From Parascedosporium putredinis (taxonomy: Eukaryota; Ascomycota; Sordariomycetes; Microascales; Microascaceae): a stretch of DNA of 64,000 bases. How positions within the stretch are numbered: position 1 is the stretch's first letter; the number at the start of each line of letters is the position of its first letter. Made by a program: the position numbers and the translations under genes. The notes beneath the pieces were generated by a model. The model worked only from the letters and a program-made list of their open reading frames with translations, ran no database searches and was not told the DNA's origin. The stretch is taken from the NCBI GenBank assembly GCA_949357655.1, contig CASHTG010000001.1:2790001-2854000 (forward strand), written 5' to 3'. Positions 24,099-35,232 of this stretch are shown one piece after another.

Positions 24099-24729
24099 AT
24101 GAAGGCCGCTCTGTTCATCTTCTCTACCCTCCTTGCCGGTGCCCTGGCGCAAGAGGCTCCGGCGCAGGATCCTGCTGATTCTGCTCCCGATGTTGTGGTG
24201 TAAGTAAAAGGAAACGTCATATAAACAAGCTCGCCTGCCGCACACCGTCCGGGTTCGCCCGGCATCCTTGACTTGAGCCTTCCAAAGGCCACCGGGAAGG
24301 GACAACCGTTCAAGAAAGCTAACTTGCGTCCGCATTTAAAGAGAGCCCCAGCCCCCGTAACCATCACCCTCGCCCTCACAAGCGGTGCGGCTCCCGAGCC
24401 CGCCCCCACCGAGGCGGCCCACACCGAGGGTGAGGCTGAGCACACCGACGAGGCCGGGACCGGCGTCCTTCCCCTCTCCTACCGGGTCAGCCAACTGCGA
24501 ACCCCACGGCGACCACTGGCACTGTGACTCCGAAGCGGCCCAGACCTCGGGCGCCGAGAACGAGGACGAAGATGAGGCCCCGGAGACGACCAAGACTCGT
24601 CGGGTGTCCACTACAACCCGGGACTCGGATGACGTCGCTGTCAAGACCGACGTTCCCGGATCTGCCGGTAGGGTTGCTATGGGCGCGCTTCTTCCTATTG
24701 CTGGTGCCGTCGCCGCTTTTGCGTTGTAA
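24099..24729 (+). CDS. small secreted GPI-anchor-type protein with a CEPHGDHWHC motif
   Basis: Starts MKAALFIFSTLLAGALAQEAP, a clear signal peptide with cleavage likely after ALA. Exon 1 is 24099-24199 with a GTAAGT donor. The second exon begins near 24340 and encodes an A/E/P/T-rich segment, then NCEPHGDHWHCDSEA, an acidic D/E stretch, TTKTRRVSTTTRDSD, and a C-terminal hydrophobic tail (MGALLPIAGAVAAFAL) as in GPI-anchored proteins. The two cysteines and clustered histidines could form a disulfide or a metal site; no enzyme is implied. A frame change of +1 (one extra or two lost bases) is needed around 24470-24490. The exact acceptor is uncertain. I do not know a characterised member. Confidence 0.75.
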
Positions 24730-25746
24730 GGGAAGATGCCGTGATCGTAGGAGAGGGGATTGTTTACTTTGGAGTAGGAGATGGGTTGATCTCGGGGGAT
24801 AGGCCCTGCTTATATGTTGTAATCTAATGCGATGAAAGTATACGACTAGAATCACACACAGTGCAGTTGGCAACAGATCAATGAATATTACCGTTTTCTT
24901 TCCCAAGCTGATGTGGCAGACTGGGAGAACTTGCTGCCTTTGTGACGGCCACTCCGGTGAACCCAACTTATAGGTGGTTTGAGAAGAGGGAGGTGAGGCT
25001 GACTTTCTACCTTGGTATTCTATGATAAGATTGTCGCCGTGTCTTGTGTTAGTACCAGTGCTGCTGTTAGGGTGTTCATATCATCGAGAACCTCCATATC
25101 ACAGTATGAACTCTGGCTTAAATCACCAGAATCCCTTTTATCTCTATATCCATCCATTGCATTCTCTTCGGGAAACAGATGCCTTTTTCATAATGTTGAG
25201 CACCAAGACTGCGTGAGCCTACGTTGTTCGTTCTCTCGAGATAATACATCCAGTAGTCGGCCGATGACTTGAGGATTGAGGCTTCGCTGGAGAATAGCCC
25301 AGTTGGCGGCAGCTGTGACTCACACGCCGGCTCAGCACAACGCCAGCACTGGAGGGCTTCCGAATGAGTGTATGGATCATTATGAGCCGTACTGGCAGGG
25401 ACGGAAGCTGCCAGAGCCCATTCGAAGCCCTTGCGGCAACGGAAAATGACGACGTGCTTGGCGGGGCATGAAATGACCAGCGCCTTTTGCCCCTCCACTC
25501 CATACATTGTACATAGCAGAGCTGACTCCGTCGAATTGATTGACGCATCCCTCTACCGAAACTAGTCGGACTTCTCAAAACTAGAGCCGGTGCGGTCCAT
25601 GGATTAATAAAGCCATACACTTAAAAACAGCCTTGAACCCAGCAAGCGCTTCCCTTCCCTCTCTCCCGTACCTCGCGTTCCTGCCATGACGGCCGACCTC
25701 ACACACTCTTGCTAGAGCTCGGGAACCCACAACAGTCTCGCCCAAG
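24730..25746. other. intergenic region, no gene seen
   Basis: About 1 kb between two plus-strand genes. It contains the 3' end of the GPI-type gene and the promoter of the NFACT gene. The open frames are short and unremarkable. Confidence 0.5.
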
Positions 25747-28700
25747 ATGAAGCAACGATTCTCATCACTCGATGTCAAGGTGCGGCCGGCGCAAAAGAAT
25801 AAACACAAGAGCCACTCCCCTTCCTCCCCATAAGCTACCCCGCGCCTGCCCAGTGCCGAGTCCCCGTTGCGCTAACACTGAAGCCCGTACAACAGGCGAT
25901 CGCGCACGAGCTCTCCCAGAGCATCGTGTCGCTGAGGCTCTCCAATGTCTACGACCTCTCCTCCAAGATCATGCTCTTCAAGTTCTCCAAGCCCGATAAC
26001 AAGAAGCAACTCGTCGTCGACGCCGGATTCCGCTGCCACCTTACCGATTTCTCCCGCACCACCGCGGCCGCCCCTTCGGCCTTCGTGGCTCGCTTGAGAA
26101 AGTTTCTCAAGACAAGGAGGGTGACGTCCGTGTCGCAAGTCGGAACTGATCGGGTCATAGAATTTGTTTTCAGCGACGGAAACTACAGGCTCTTCCTCGA
26201 GTTCTTTGCTGTTCGTTCCCCTTTATCTCTCCCAGTCCCTCTCTCTCGCCCTCTCTCTAGATCACTGCTGTCCGCGGGTGATAGCAATGTGAACATGAGC
26301 TAACGCACTGTCCCCTCTAGGGCGGCAACGTTATTCTTACCGGCCACGACCTCAAGATCCTGGCCCTCCTGCGAATCGTGCACGAAGGGGAAGGCCAGGA
26401 GCCACAGAAAGTCGGCTCCACGTATGCTGTCGAGCAAAGGCAAAACTTCAATGGTGTTCCGCTTCTCACGCGCGAGCGCCTCTGTGATGCCCTTCAGACT
26501 ATAGCCGAAAGGACCGCAAAGACGGAGGGCGGGGAGGCCAAGAAACGCAAGACTAAGCCCGGAGAAGTCTTGCGCAAAGGTTTGGCTACGACCATCACCG
26601 AGATCCCTCCGGTGCTCGTGGAACATGTGCTCCAAGCGGGCCAGTTCAACCTTGATTCGACCCCAGGCGAGATTCTAGCCAGCAAGGACCAGCAAGAGCA
26701 GCTCCTCAATCTGCTGCTAGGGGCCCGCAGCTTAGTGGACAAGTCCCCGAATCATCGAATTTCAATGGATACATTGTCGCCAAGTACAGGCCCAGCTACA
26801 CGCCAGACCCCGACTCGACTGATCGCCCTCCTAAGCGCGAAGATTTAATCTACGAAGACTTTCATCCGTTCCGCCCCCACAAGTTTGCCAACAACCCCTC
26901 CTACACGATTCTTACCTTTGATAGCTACAACAAGACTGTGGACGAGTTTTATTCGTCCATTGAGGGACAAAAGTTAGAGTCTAGGCTACACGAACGCGAG
27001 GCGACGGCCAAAAAGAAGCTTGATGCCGCAAAACGGGATCAGGCTAAGAGACTAGAGGGGCTGCAGGAAGCTCAGATCTTGAGCAACCGAAAGGCAGCCG
27101 CTATCGAAGCCAACATCGAACGCGTCCAGGAAGCCATGGATGCCGTCAACGGCCTTCTCGACAGTGGAATGGATTGGGTTGATGTAGGCAAACTAGTGGC
27201 CCGGGAGCAGAAGCATGGCAACCCTGTCGCAGAGATCATCAAGCTTCCCATGAAGCTCGGCGAAAACACCATCACCCTTCTCCTCGGGGAGGAAGAGGAG
27301 GATATAGAGTCTGACGCAGGCTACTCGACCGATTCCTCTGCTGCCACCGAGTCTGACGAGGAGGACGAAAAGAACGGCAACAAAGCTTCCGGAGCGGCCA
27401 AGCTCTCAATCGACATAAACTTGGGGTTGACCCCGTGGGCTAACGCTAGAGAATATTATGATCAGAAGCGCACGGCTGCCGACAAGGCGCAAAAGACTGC
27501 CACGCAGGCGGACAGGGCACTCAAGAGTGCCGAGCAAAAGATCAAGCATGATTTGAAAAAGGGTCTGAAACTAGAAAAGCCCATCATGCAGCTTCTTCGA
27601 CAGCCATTGTGGTTTGAGAAGTTTATCTGGTTCATCTCTTCCGATGGTTACCTCGTCCTCGCGGGCAAGGACGCGCCGCAAAGCGAGATACTTTACAAGA
27701 GGCATTTGAGGAAAGGCGATATTTATTGCCATGCCGACATCGCCAACGCCGCCCACGTGGTCATAAAAAACAATCCCTCTACCCCAGAAGCTCCGATCCC
27801 TCCATCGACCCTTTCCCAGGCGGGAGTCCTCTGCGTGGCAATGTCGATTGCCTGGGACTCAAAGGCTGTCATGGCCGCGTGGTGGGTCAAGGCGGAGCAA
27901 GTTTCAAAGACTTTGTCCAAGGGCGAGGTATTGCCGCCAGGGTCCTTCAATGTAACGGGCGAAAAGAATTTCTTGCCCCCGACTCCCCTCCTTCTCGGCT
28001 TCGGCATCTTATTCCGGGTTGGCGATGAGAGCAAGTCTCGGCAGACAAAACACCGAATATACGAGTCAACGGCCGCCCCCGGAGGAGAACTTAGGTGACG
28101 AGGTTGCGCCAGGCGATTCCATAGCCAATGCGACGGTGGGAGCTATTCGAGAAGGGGAAGAGGGCGATGGCGAGGGCGAATCCGATAACGAAGACCAGGA
28201 CCGACGCCCGCCTACAAATCCACTACAGCCCTCTGGCGATGATGAAGAGGAAGATGACGCCACCAACACAGGCAAGATGGGAGCACTCGATCTCGATGAC
28301 GAAAAGACCCCGGTAGGCGCGACCAGCGAAGGAGAACAGAGCGCCAACGACAACCAGACCCCATCTGAGGTCGTTTCACGAGTCGTGGAGGGAGAAGAAA
28401 AAGAGGAAGATGATGCGGATGAAGTTTCTACAGTCGCACCCTCAACTTACGCGCCCTCGACGTATGCGCCCTCGACATATGCGGCGAGCACAGTCACCTC
28501 TGAGAAAAGGCAGCAGGCGAAGCGCGGGCAGCGTGGCAAGGCCAAAAGCTTGCTGCCAAGTACAAGCACCAAGACGAGGAGGACCGCCAGGCCGTCGCCA
28601 GCCTCATCGGGTCCACCGCGGGACGGCAGCGCGCCGAGGCTGAGGCCAGGGCCAAGGCACAGCATGAGGCCGAGCTCGAGGCGCACAGGGAGAGACGCCG

Positions 28701-29233
28701 GGCCCAGATTGAAAAGCAGCAGCGAGCCGCCGCCGAGCACGAGGCCAAGCGCCGCAGGATGCTGGAGGAAGGCCTCGACGTGGCGGGGGCCAACGGCGGT
28801 GGAGATGGAGAGGTGGAAGATCTGGGCGCGGTGGAAGAATTAGTCGGCACCCCGCTGCCCGGGGACGAAGTTCTCGAGGCGGTGGCAATGTGCGCGCCGT
28901 GGGCGGCCATGGGCAAGACCAAGTACAAGATCAAGCTGCAGCCGGGCAGCCTGAAAAAGGGCCGCGCGGTCAAGGACATGCTGGAGAGGTGGAAGTACGA
29001 CAGCGAGAGGAAGGGAGCCTCGACCCCGGGCCGAGGACGTGGAAAAGATGTGGCCCCGCGAGGTGGAGCTCATCAAGGCTTTTAGGCCGGAGGAGGTTGT
29101 CAATGTCGTGCCCGTCGGCAAGGTGAGCATCTTGGCCCCCGGCGGAGCGGGCGCTACGGGAGGCAAGGGCGGAAAGGGCGGTCAAGCCAAGGGACAGCAG
29201 GCCAAAGGCGCCAAGGGAGGCAAGAAGAAATAG
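25747..29233 (+). CDS. rqc2: NFACT-family ribosome quality-control factor (Rqc2/Tae2/NEMF)
   Basis: Binds stalled 60S subunits, recruits the Ltn1 ligase and, in yeast, directs C-terminal Ala/Thr tailing. Exons are 25747-25779, 25896-26210 and 26321-29233. The N-terminal domain starts MKQRFSSLD; Asp9 and the pair Asp96-Arg97 in GTDRVIEF align with residues needed for tailing in yeast Rqc2. A coiled-coil region follows (residues rich in K/A/E, LESRLHEREATAKKKL). The NFACT-R part has WFISSDGYLVLAGKDA and SRQTKHRIYES. An acidic/basic linker contains three STYAP units, and the C-terminal NFACT-C part has MWPREVELIKAFRPEEV and a K/G-rich tail. Four single-base losses, near 26757, 28085, 28552 and 29027, break the frame. 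The family motif HADLxGA reads HADIANA. Confidence 0.94.
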
Positions 29234-29692
29234 TAGAGGTTCTACCCAGGTAGTAGTATGTGGATCGGGACGGAGGGCCCCGAGACCCTTGGTCATCTTT
29301 CACTTTGCGAAACAACCACTTCAGTTCCATGTAGGGTAGCATTTCGCTAAATAGACCGCGCACCGCCGTATCGGCAGGATTGTTTGCCGTAGCCTAGAGA
29401 TGGGCAAAAGAAACGTAGAAGCGAAAATGGGAACAACTACCAAGACGTAAAGCGCTTCCGAGAGCTGCAGCATCAATTGCACCTAGGTATATTCAAACGA
29501 CTTTTGATGCCAGCAAGCCCAACACAGAAAAAGGCAATGGGAGACGAATATCCGGGCCAAGAAGCAGGGAAAGAACCAAGGAAAAAGAAAAAGAGGTAGA
29601 AAAAAACCACACCCGTAGTCATCAAACGTAGCATATCCCCGCCGGCGGAGAAACCAGTTCCACCCCCTCCCGGTATCTACGGATTTTTAAAA
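29234..29692. other. short convergent intergenic region
   Basis: About 460 bases between the 3' ends of the NFACT gene (+) and the methyltransferase gene (-). Nothing recognisable is seen. Confidence 0.6.
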
Positions 29693-31297
29693 CTAGATCG
29701 CGCTTTCGGGTTCCCACACGGCTTCGATGATGCTCATACGGCAACCGGCAGCTCTAGTAACGCCCTATTGTTCGTGCCGTTAGCAAATGATGCAGAGCCT
29801 AGCAACGTCGTTTCTCTCTTGTGAAGGAGGGAGGGGCGTCATCGTAGGCTTACCTTGAACTTGAACCTCGGGTCGGCAGCCCGGAACAAGGCCTCGAACT
29901 GCGGCTCAGTTCGCTCGTGGGCGTTTAGCAGGCAGAGCATGACGAGGTCCATGCTGCGCATAATCTTTTCATCCCACGGGTTCTCGGAGCCGGGTTGGCG
30001 GAGGCAGTGGTCGTTGATGACAATCTTGGCGCCCGGCTTCAGGGCCGGTATCAGGGACCGGAGGATCTTGATCGCATACGGATCAGAGTAGTTGTGGAAG
30101 ATCCAGCGGAAGTAAAATACTGTAGATGAGGGCCACGCGTTAGCTCAGAGACATGAAATAAAAGGGGCCGTGGCGCAAACAGGCGTATACTGACCATCCG
30201 CGTCTTTAGCGACCTGCTCTGTGAAAAAGTCGTGGGCCACGAGCTCGATCCTTTCCGCGACCTGCTCTTCTGCGTGGAGAGGTTTCGGTGCGGTGTCTAT
30301 GGTTCGCTGGAGGTCCTGGACGACAAACTTGATGTTCTTCCACTTCTTTCCAATTTCAACGCAGGCAAACCCGTGGCTGCCGCCAACGTCGACAAGAGTG
30401 CCCTGTTTGGCGTCAATGTCACTCAAGTCGTAGTTGGCTACGAAGTGGGAAACCTCGTAACCCTCGCCATTTGACAGGCTCGCCATAGCTTGAGCCATCC
30501 TCTTGGCGCGAGGGGATCCTTGGCAAATGTCACAAACATGGGCTCCTTGTCTACCGTTCCGTGGGCAAATTTGAACCCCGTTCGGGTTAAAGATGTTGCC
30601 TCGGGATGTTTGATGAGAGCTTCAAGCACGTGTGCACTGGCGGGGAAGATTTCCTCGAGATGGAAGCCCAGCCAGGCCCGCAGATTCTCGTCCTCGGCGA
30701 GTAGTCTGGATGTTGCCGTGTGAGCGATCACGCCCGGGCTAGGCTCCTGGAACACATTGTTGGTCATGGCATGGCGCAGGATTCGGGCAAGGTTGACCAT
30801 ATCAAGCGAGGTCTTAGCCCCAAGTTCCTCCATGGTGATGGTGCCGTCAAGCGGAACGAGAGACGCTAGTCAAGTGGTTAAAAAGAGGGGATATCGTCAA
30901 AGGAGGTGAGGCTGGATTCATCCATACCAATGTTGTAATGGCTCAGTACTTGAACGCTCATGGAATCGAGAAACTATACATGCCAGATGAGCACAACTTC
31001 AGGGCCTATCAAAACGGTGTCGAGGAACAGGGAAGATCTTACGCCCCAAGTCGCCCATCGAAGCGTCTCAGCCGGTCCTCGAACGAGGCCTTGCAGTCTG
31101 GCCGAGTTACTCAACAGCCTCCGCCGGCTCTCTTGAATTTCGGTAGGGAGTTGGGGGAAGTCAGTCGGGCCTGCTATGGGATCGAGCCCTGGTATCTGGA
31201 GACCATTACTGCTAAGGTAGCCATCGAGGACCTCGGTGTCAGCAGCAATCTGCTTTGCCAGGGCTACGATGAGGGAAGTCTCCATGTTGATCAACAC
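29693..31297 (-). CDS. SAM-dependent O-methyltransferase (COMT-like)
   Basis: Plant-type O-methyltransferase-2 family enzyme, usually methylating phenolic or polyketide hydroxyls. Exons on the minus strand are 31297-31043, about 30948-30928 (small, 21 bases), 30865-30195, 30119-29854 and 29764-29693. The SAM-binding motif is VDVGGSHGFACVEI. The catalytic histidine lies in WIFHNYSDPYAIKIL, and NDHCLRQPGSENPWDEKIM and a final MSIIEAVWEPESAI are typical of fungal members. The N-terminal part is the winged-helix dimerisation domain with DGTITMEELGAKT. One base appears lost near 30495 (PRRMAQAM), and perhaps another at the end of exon 1, where the phase does not match. The internal Met at residue 5 is an alternative start. 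It is divergent from the P450 gene. The substrate is unknown. Confidence 0.87.
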
Positions 31298-34200
31298 GAT
31301 CAGCCTTGGAGGATATGTCGGATGGCTATGACCGTCTAAGAGGTGAGAAGACGATGGGGAAAAGAATTAAAAGGAAAAAAGCCGAGATCAACAAAAATGG
31401 TCTAGTCGCCCCAGACGATGATAGATATGGGCAATGCGGGGATAGAAGATGAACTACTTGTACGAGTTGGGGTGATCGCCAGACTAGACGAAGTCAAGTG
31501 GCGCGAGGAGCTTGGGCAATAAAGAACTTACACCCCCAGTCGATGGCATAAGGACCAGCCCGAAGGGAAAAGGCCGTCATCTCCCCGGCTTACCGCTCAA
31601 CGACCTAGGAACGCCGAGTTATAGATCTACTACGGAGACTAGCGCATTTTCTTGCTGTGCGGCGTCCCGCATCCCCTCCATAAAACCCTGGCTCTTCTTC
31701 TCCCCTCCCTTGCCGATTGAGGGAAGCTCTGGAAGCATTGACCGCGCTAGAATTCCGAAGGCCTACCTAGGCTGGCTAATGGAAGTCTTGAACGGGCCAC
31801 CACTGGCAGATTGAGGCTGGATGGGAGGTTTCAGATACCAGTCCCTCGGGGGCCTGAGGGACTTTGGGGGAAACGACCAAAAGTACGTGGGGAGCGGATT
31901 TCCTCCGTGGAGGGTCCAAGGCGAGGGTAAATTGCGGTCTCGGATTCGTCGCTTTTCACTAGGGCCGGCGGGTTGCTGACTATGGCTTGGCAGATCGCGG
32001 AATGAAAACGGCCACAAGCGACTGAGCATTCTGGGCAAAGCTCCCGATCAGGAAATGCAGTGCAGGGTTTCTCCGCCAGAGGAAGCCAGAGAAAGCCAAG
32101 AGGGTGTGCGGGGGATTGAGGAATTCGGCCAGGGTGCGGCTGATGGAGACGGCTTCAAGTCTTCGAATCATGTTGTGTGATCGTGCTCTTGGGTGTCCAA
32201 GGAGGGCAAGCTAGGGATGGGAGCGGCGTGGGCCACTAATGAAGAGTCGCGCACGACTCCGTGCCTCCCTTGTGGGGGTTGGTTTCCGCTCTACTTGACG
32301 ATGAAGCCTGGCTTGGCTTGCTATGTTGGCATGCACAAAGCCCGTCTCAGATGTTTTCTCGCAAGCCCTAGCGCCGAGCTTGAGAGGACCCGGCCCCGGG
32401 CGACCCGTATTCGTCCAGCCCTCGAAAAGAGAATTATTTATTAGATGCGAATGCTCCCCGGTCTCCGACTGCAGCATCTACATTACTTGGTAAGCTCGTC
32501 TTCTCCACGCCCACCAGCGATTGCCACAAAGCAGACAGGCCGGCCAAAAACCTGCTCGGCGTCTCTCAGCTAGCTCAGCTACTTGTATTGAGGTGGTGGA
32601 CGGCGCAGCCACCTGTTTTGGAAGCTGTTCCTCCAAAGGCCGCCGCCGGGAAAGTAAGCCGTCGCGATGGTTCCGCGCAAGCCTGCATGGATATGGTGGC
32701 CCCATCTGTTCAACGGCGGTGTTTGCTACTCGCTGCTGGCGCACTGACCTACATGCATCTATTGCCGAGAGAGGTGCGTGTTCGACCCCGCTTAGGCAGT
32801 TCTCGAAGCTGAGAAACGTGGTCCGCACGACATTCACATGAGCCGCCAACCGCCACGAGAGCTTGTGAGTTATGATAAGGAAGGGAAACAACATGAAGGT
32901 CTCGCGAAGCAGTGCAGGGTTCGGTCTCTTCCCTTGACGGTCTAATTCTATCCATAGATCCATTGCCTAATTCGCGCCTGCTTCTCTTAGCCCCTAAGAT
33001 GGCTACTTGTGGGTACTGTCATCACCGGGTCATTTCACCAGCGACACCACATCGCTCCTTCCTAGCTCACGATTGTGATGTTAGGTCAGGCCCACTCTCT
33101 TCTATCAGTGCCGTTGACCAGATGCGGCAGGCACTACACGAGAGATCGTTGCGCGTTTCCCAGACAATTTGGGCTGCTTAACGAAAGGGCAAAGGAGCTA
33201 GGATCTACCAAGTATTTGCCTCCGCTCCCTTTTCCCAGTGAGCCCAGGCACTTGCATTCAGTCGTCGATTGATCCAATAGCCACCACGGCCCAATCTATC
33301 AATTCATAAATGGATTAACCAATGTCTCCGATGGCGATAGTTTCATGCGCCGCTCCACGCTTGTGCGGGAATGTCAGGCGAGGACAACGCCTTTCATTGA
33401 ACAATGGCGCAGTGCATGGCTCTTCATAGACTTTGACCTCGCCAGGTTGACGGATCCGAGCAGCTATTTCCTATCCCCTCAAGCAAGGCTCTTCCAAACA
33501 GAAACACTAGGCTGGGGCCTTTCTCGTCATATTGTTTGATTTTACCCCGATCCACACTCCCTTGAAGCTGAGCCCGTGTGGTGACCGAAAAGAGGCGGGG
33601 TTATCATAGGGCTCTTTGTTGCCATCGGGGTTTATCAACGCTTATCACCGTTCTAGTTCTAGCGCCAAGGGTTTCAACGTCAGAAGCAACCTCTCTCGTT
33701 TCCCCAGACAGAGATTCTGGATCAGGAAAGGCAAAGGAGGGGACAGCCCCAACCCTTTGTGGAGAGAGGGAGAGAGGGAAAAATCCTCGAGCCTCGGATA
33801 CCCAGTAGGGTCACGGAGCGAAATCACGATTGAAATCGAACCTGGGGTCTCAATCGACGAGCCGAGATGCGCCCCTTGTTTCCAGCGGGACTTGGACCAG
33901 CAGATATCATAACCTTTTCTGTTCTCAATCTCCCTCTGGTCTCATTGGCCCTCGTCCCCTTTTCTTCCTTTTCCTACGCATATTTGGATGCTTGATTGTC
34001 AGGGTTGAACCCAATTAGCTTCCAACAAACCACGGGACTCGATCGGCGCCCACGTTTCCTCGGTGAGCATCTAATTTCCTGGCTCGACTCGATCGGCCGA
34101 GTTATTTGCCCACCCGAACGTGCCAACCAAGTTGTGTCACCTCCCTCCTCTTCCTTCTCCTCATCCGCCTCCACCCCCTCCCCAAAGTCGCTGCGAGAGA

Positions 34201-35232
34201 GTCGGGTTTCGCTGGTGACATTTCGAGGCACACCTTGACCCTCGGGATTCTGCGAATCCCGTGCATCAGCGCTGCAAGTCTACAGCCACGTCTTACTCTG
34301 TCTTGCCCTCTGCACAGGGGGCATTCGGGCAATTTGACAAGTCCCTATGGTTCTTACCTTGACGAAAAGCCTTTGGCAAGCTCTCTCCCCCACCTCGTTT
34401 TGGCAATGGATCGGTTACGATTGGTTCAGGGAGCTGCTCCATCCGTTTTACCCGCCAAGTGCCGTCCCAAACCTCCCGCCCCCAACCGTCCATCTCCATC
34501 TCTCCATCCATTGATGCGCTCCACAAATTAACTCCTGACCCGCCTTCCGGCGCATCAAGTCTGTGCTTGAGCGATCATCCCCAAATCGCACCCACCACTG
34601 ACGCCTCGAGTACCTGCTGTGAACGTTGCACCATTATATTACGCCGCTCCGTACTCGTTACCTCAAAACCTTGTCCGAATACGACCCGCCGTGCTGCGGG
34701 CCCTCCAAGCAGCACGCTCAGGATCTCGCTTCCGTGGGCGACGCACCTCCCCTTCACGCTGACCTATCTCTTCCTAACCGAGTGGCAATGTAGGATAGCA
34801 TATGCTGGATAGGTCGCGAAAGATCAGCCAGCCTGGCTGGGGAGACCAGGCTCGGGTTTTATGAAGTGGCCGAAATCTCCAACTATATGGGCAGTGTGCC
34901 AGAGGTTACTGGAGAGGAGGCAGACTAGAGTTCCTTTCGGCCTTGTATCACAGTCGATGCCCCTAATTCCTCAGACCCCCTTTGATCGTGGTGCCTGGAA
35001 GATACATCGAAGCACGGCTGGAACCCTTACATATCTTTTTTCCTCCTTCACACACCCAGCCATAGTCTCAGAGATTATATACAAGATCACTTTCCTCCGT
35101 GTCCGTCCCTAGCCATCTTACGCTCTTGATGCCACGCACAACTCTCGTGCGCGCGCTTAACCTTCTGCTGGCCCCAACACGATCAGCTTTCGACGAGCCT
35201 TGCCCATCTCACGTCCCTACCAGCAGCCAAGA
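31298..35232. other. 3.9 kb region between methyltransferase and P450
   Basis: Divergent intergenic DNA, long for a fungal promoter pair. I see no supportable gene: open frames are short, overlap on both strands and lack family motifs. It could hold regulatory sites for both genes or a degraded gene. Confidence 0.5.
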
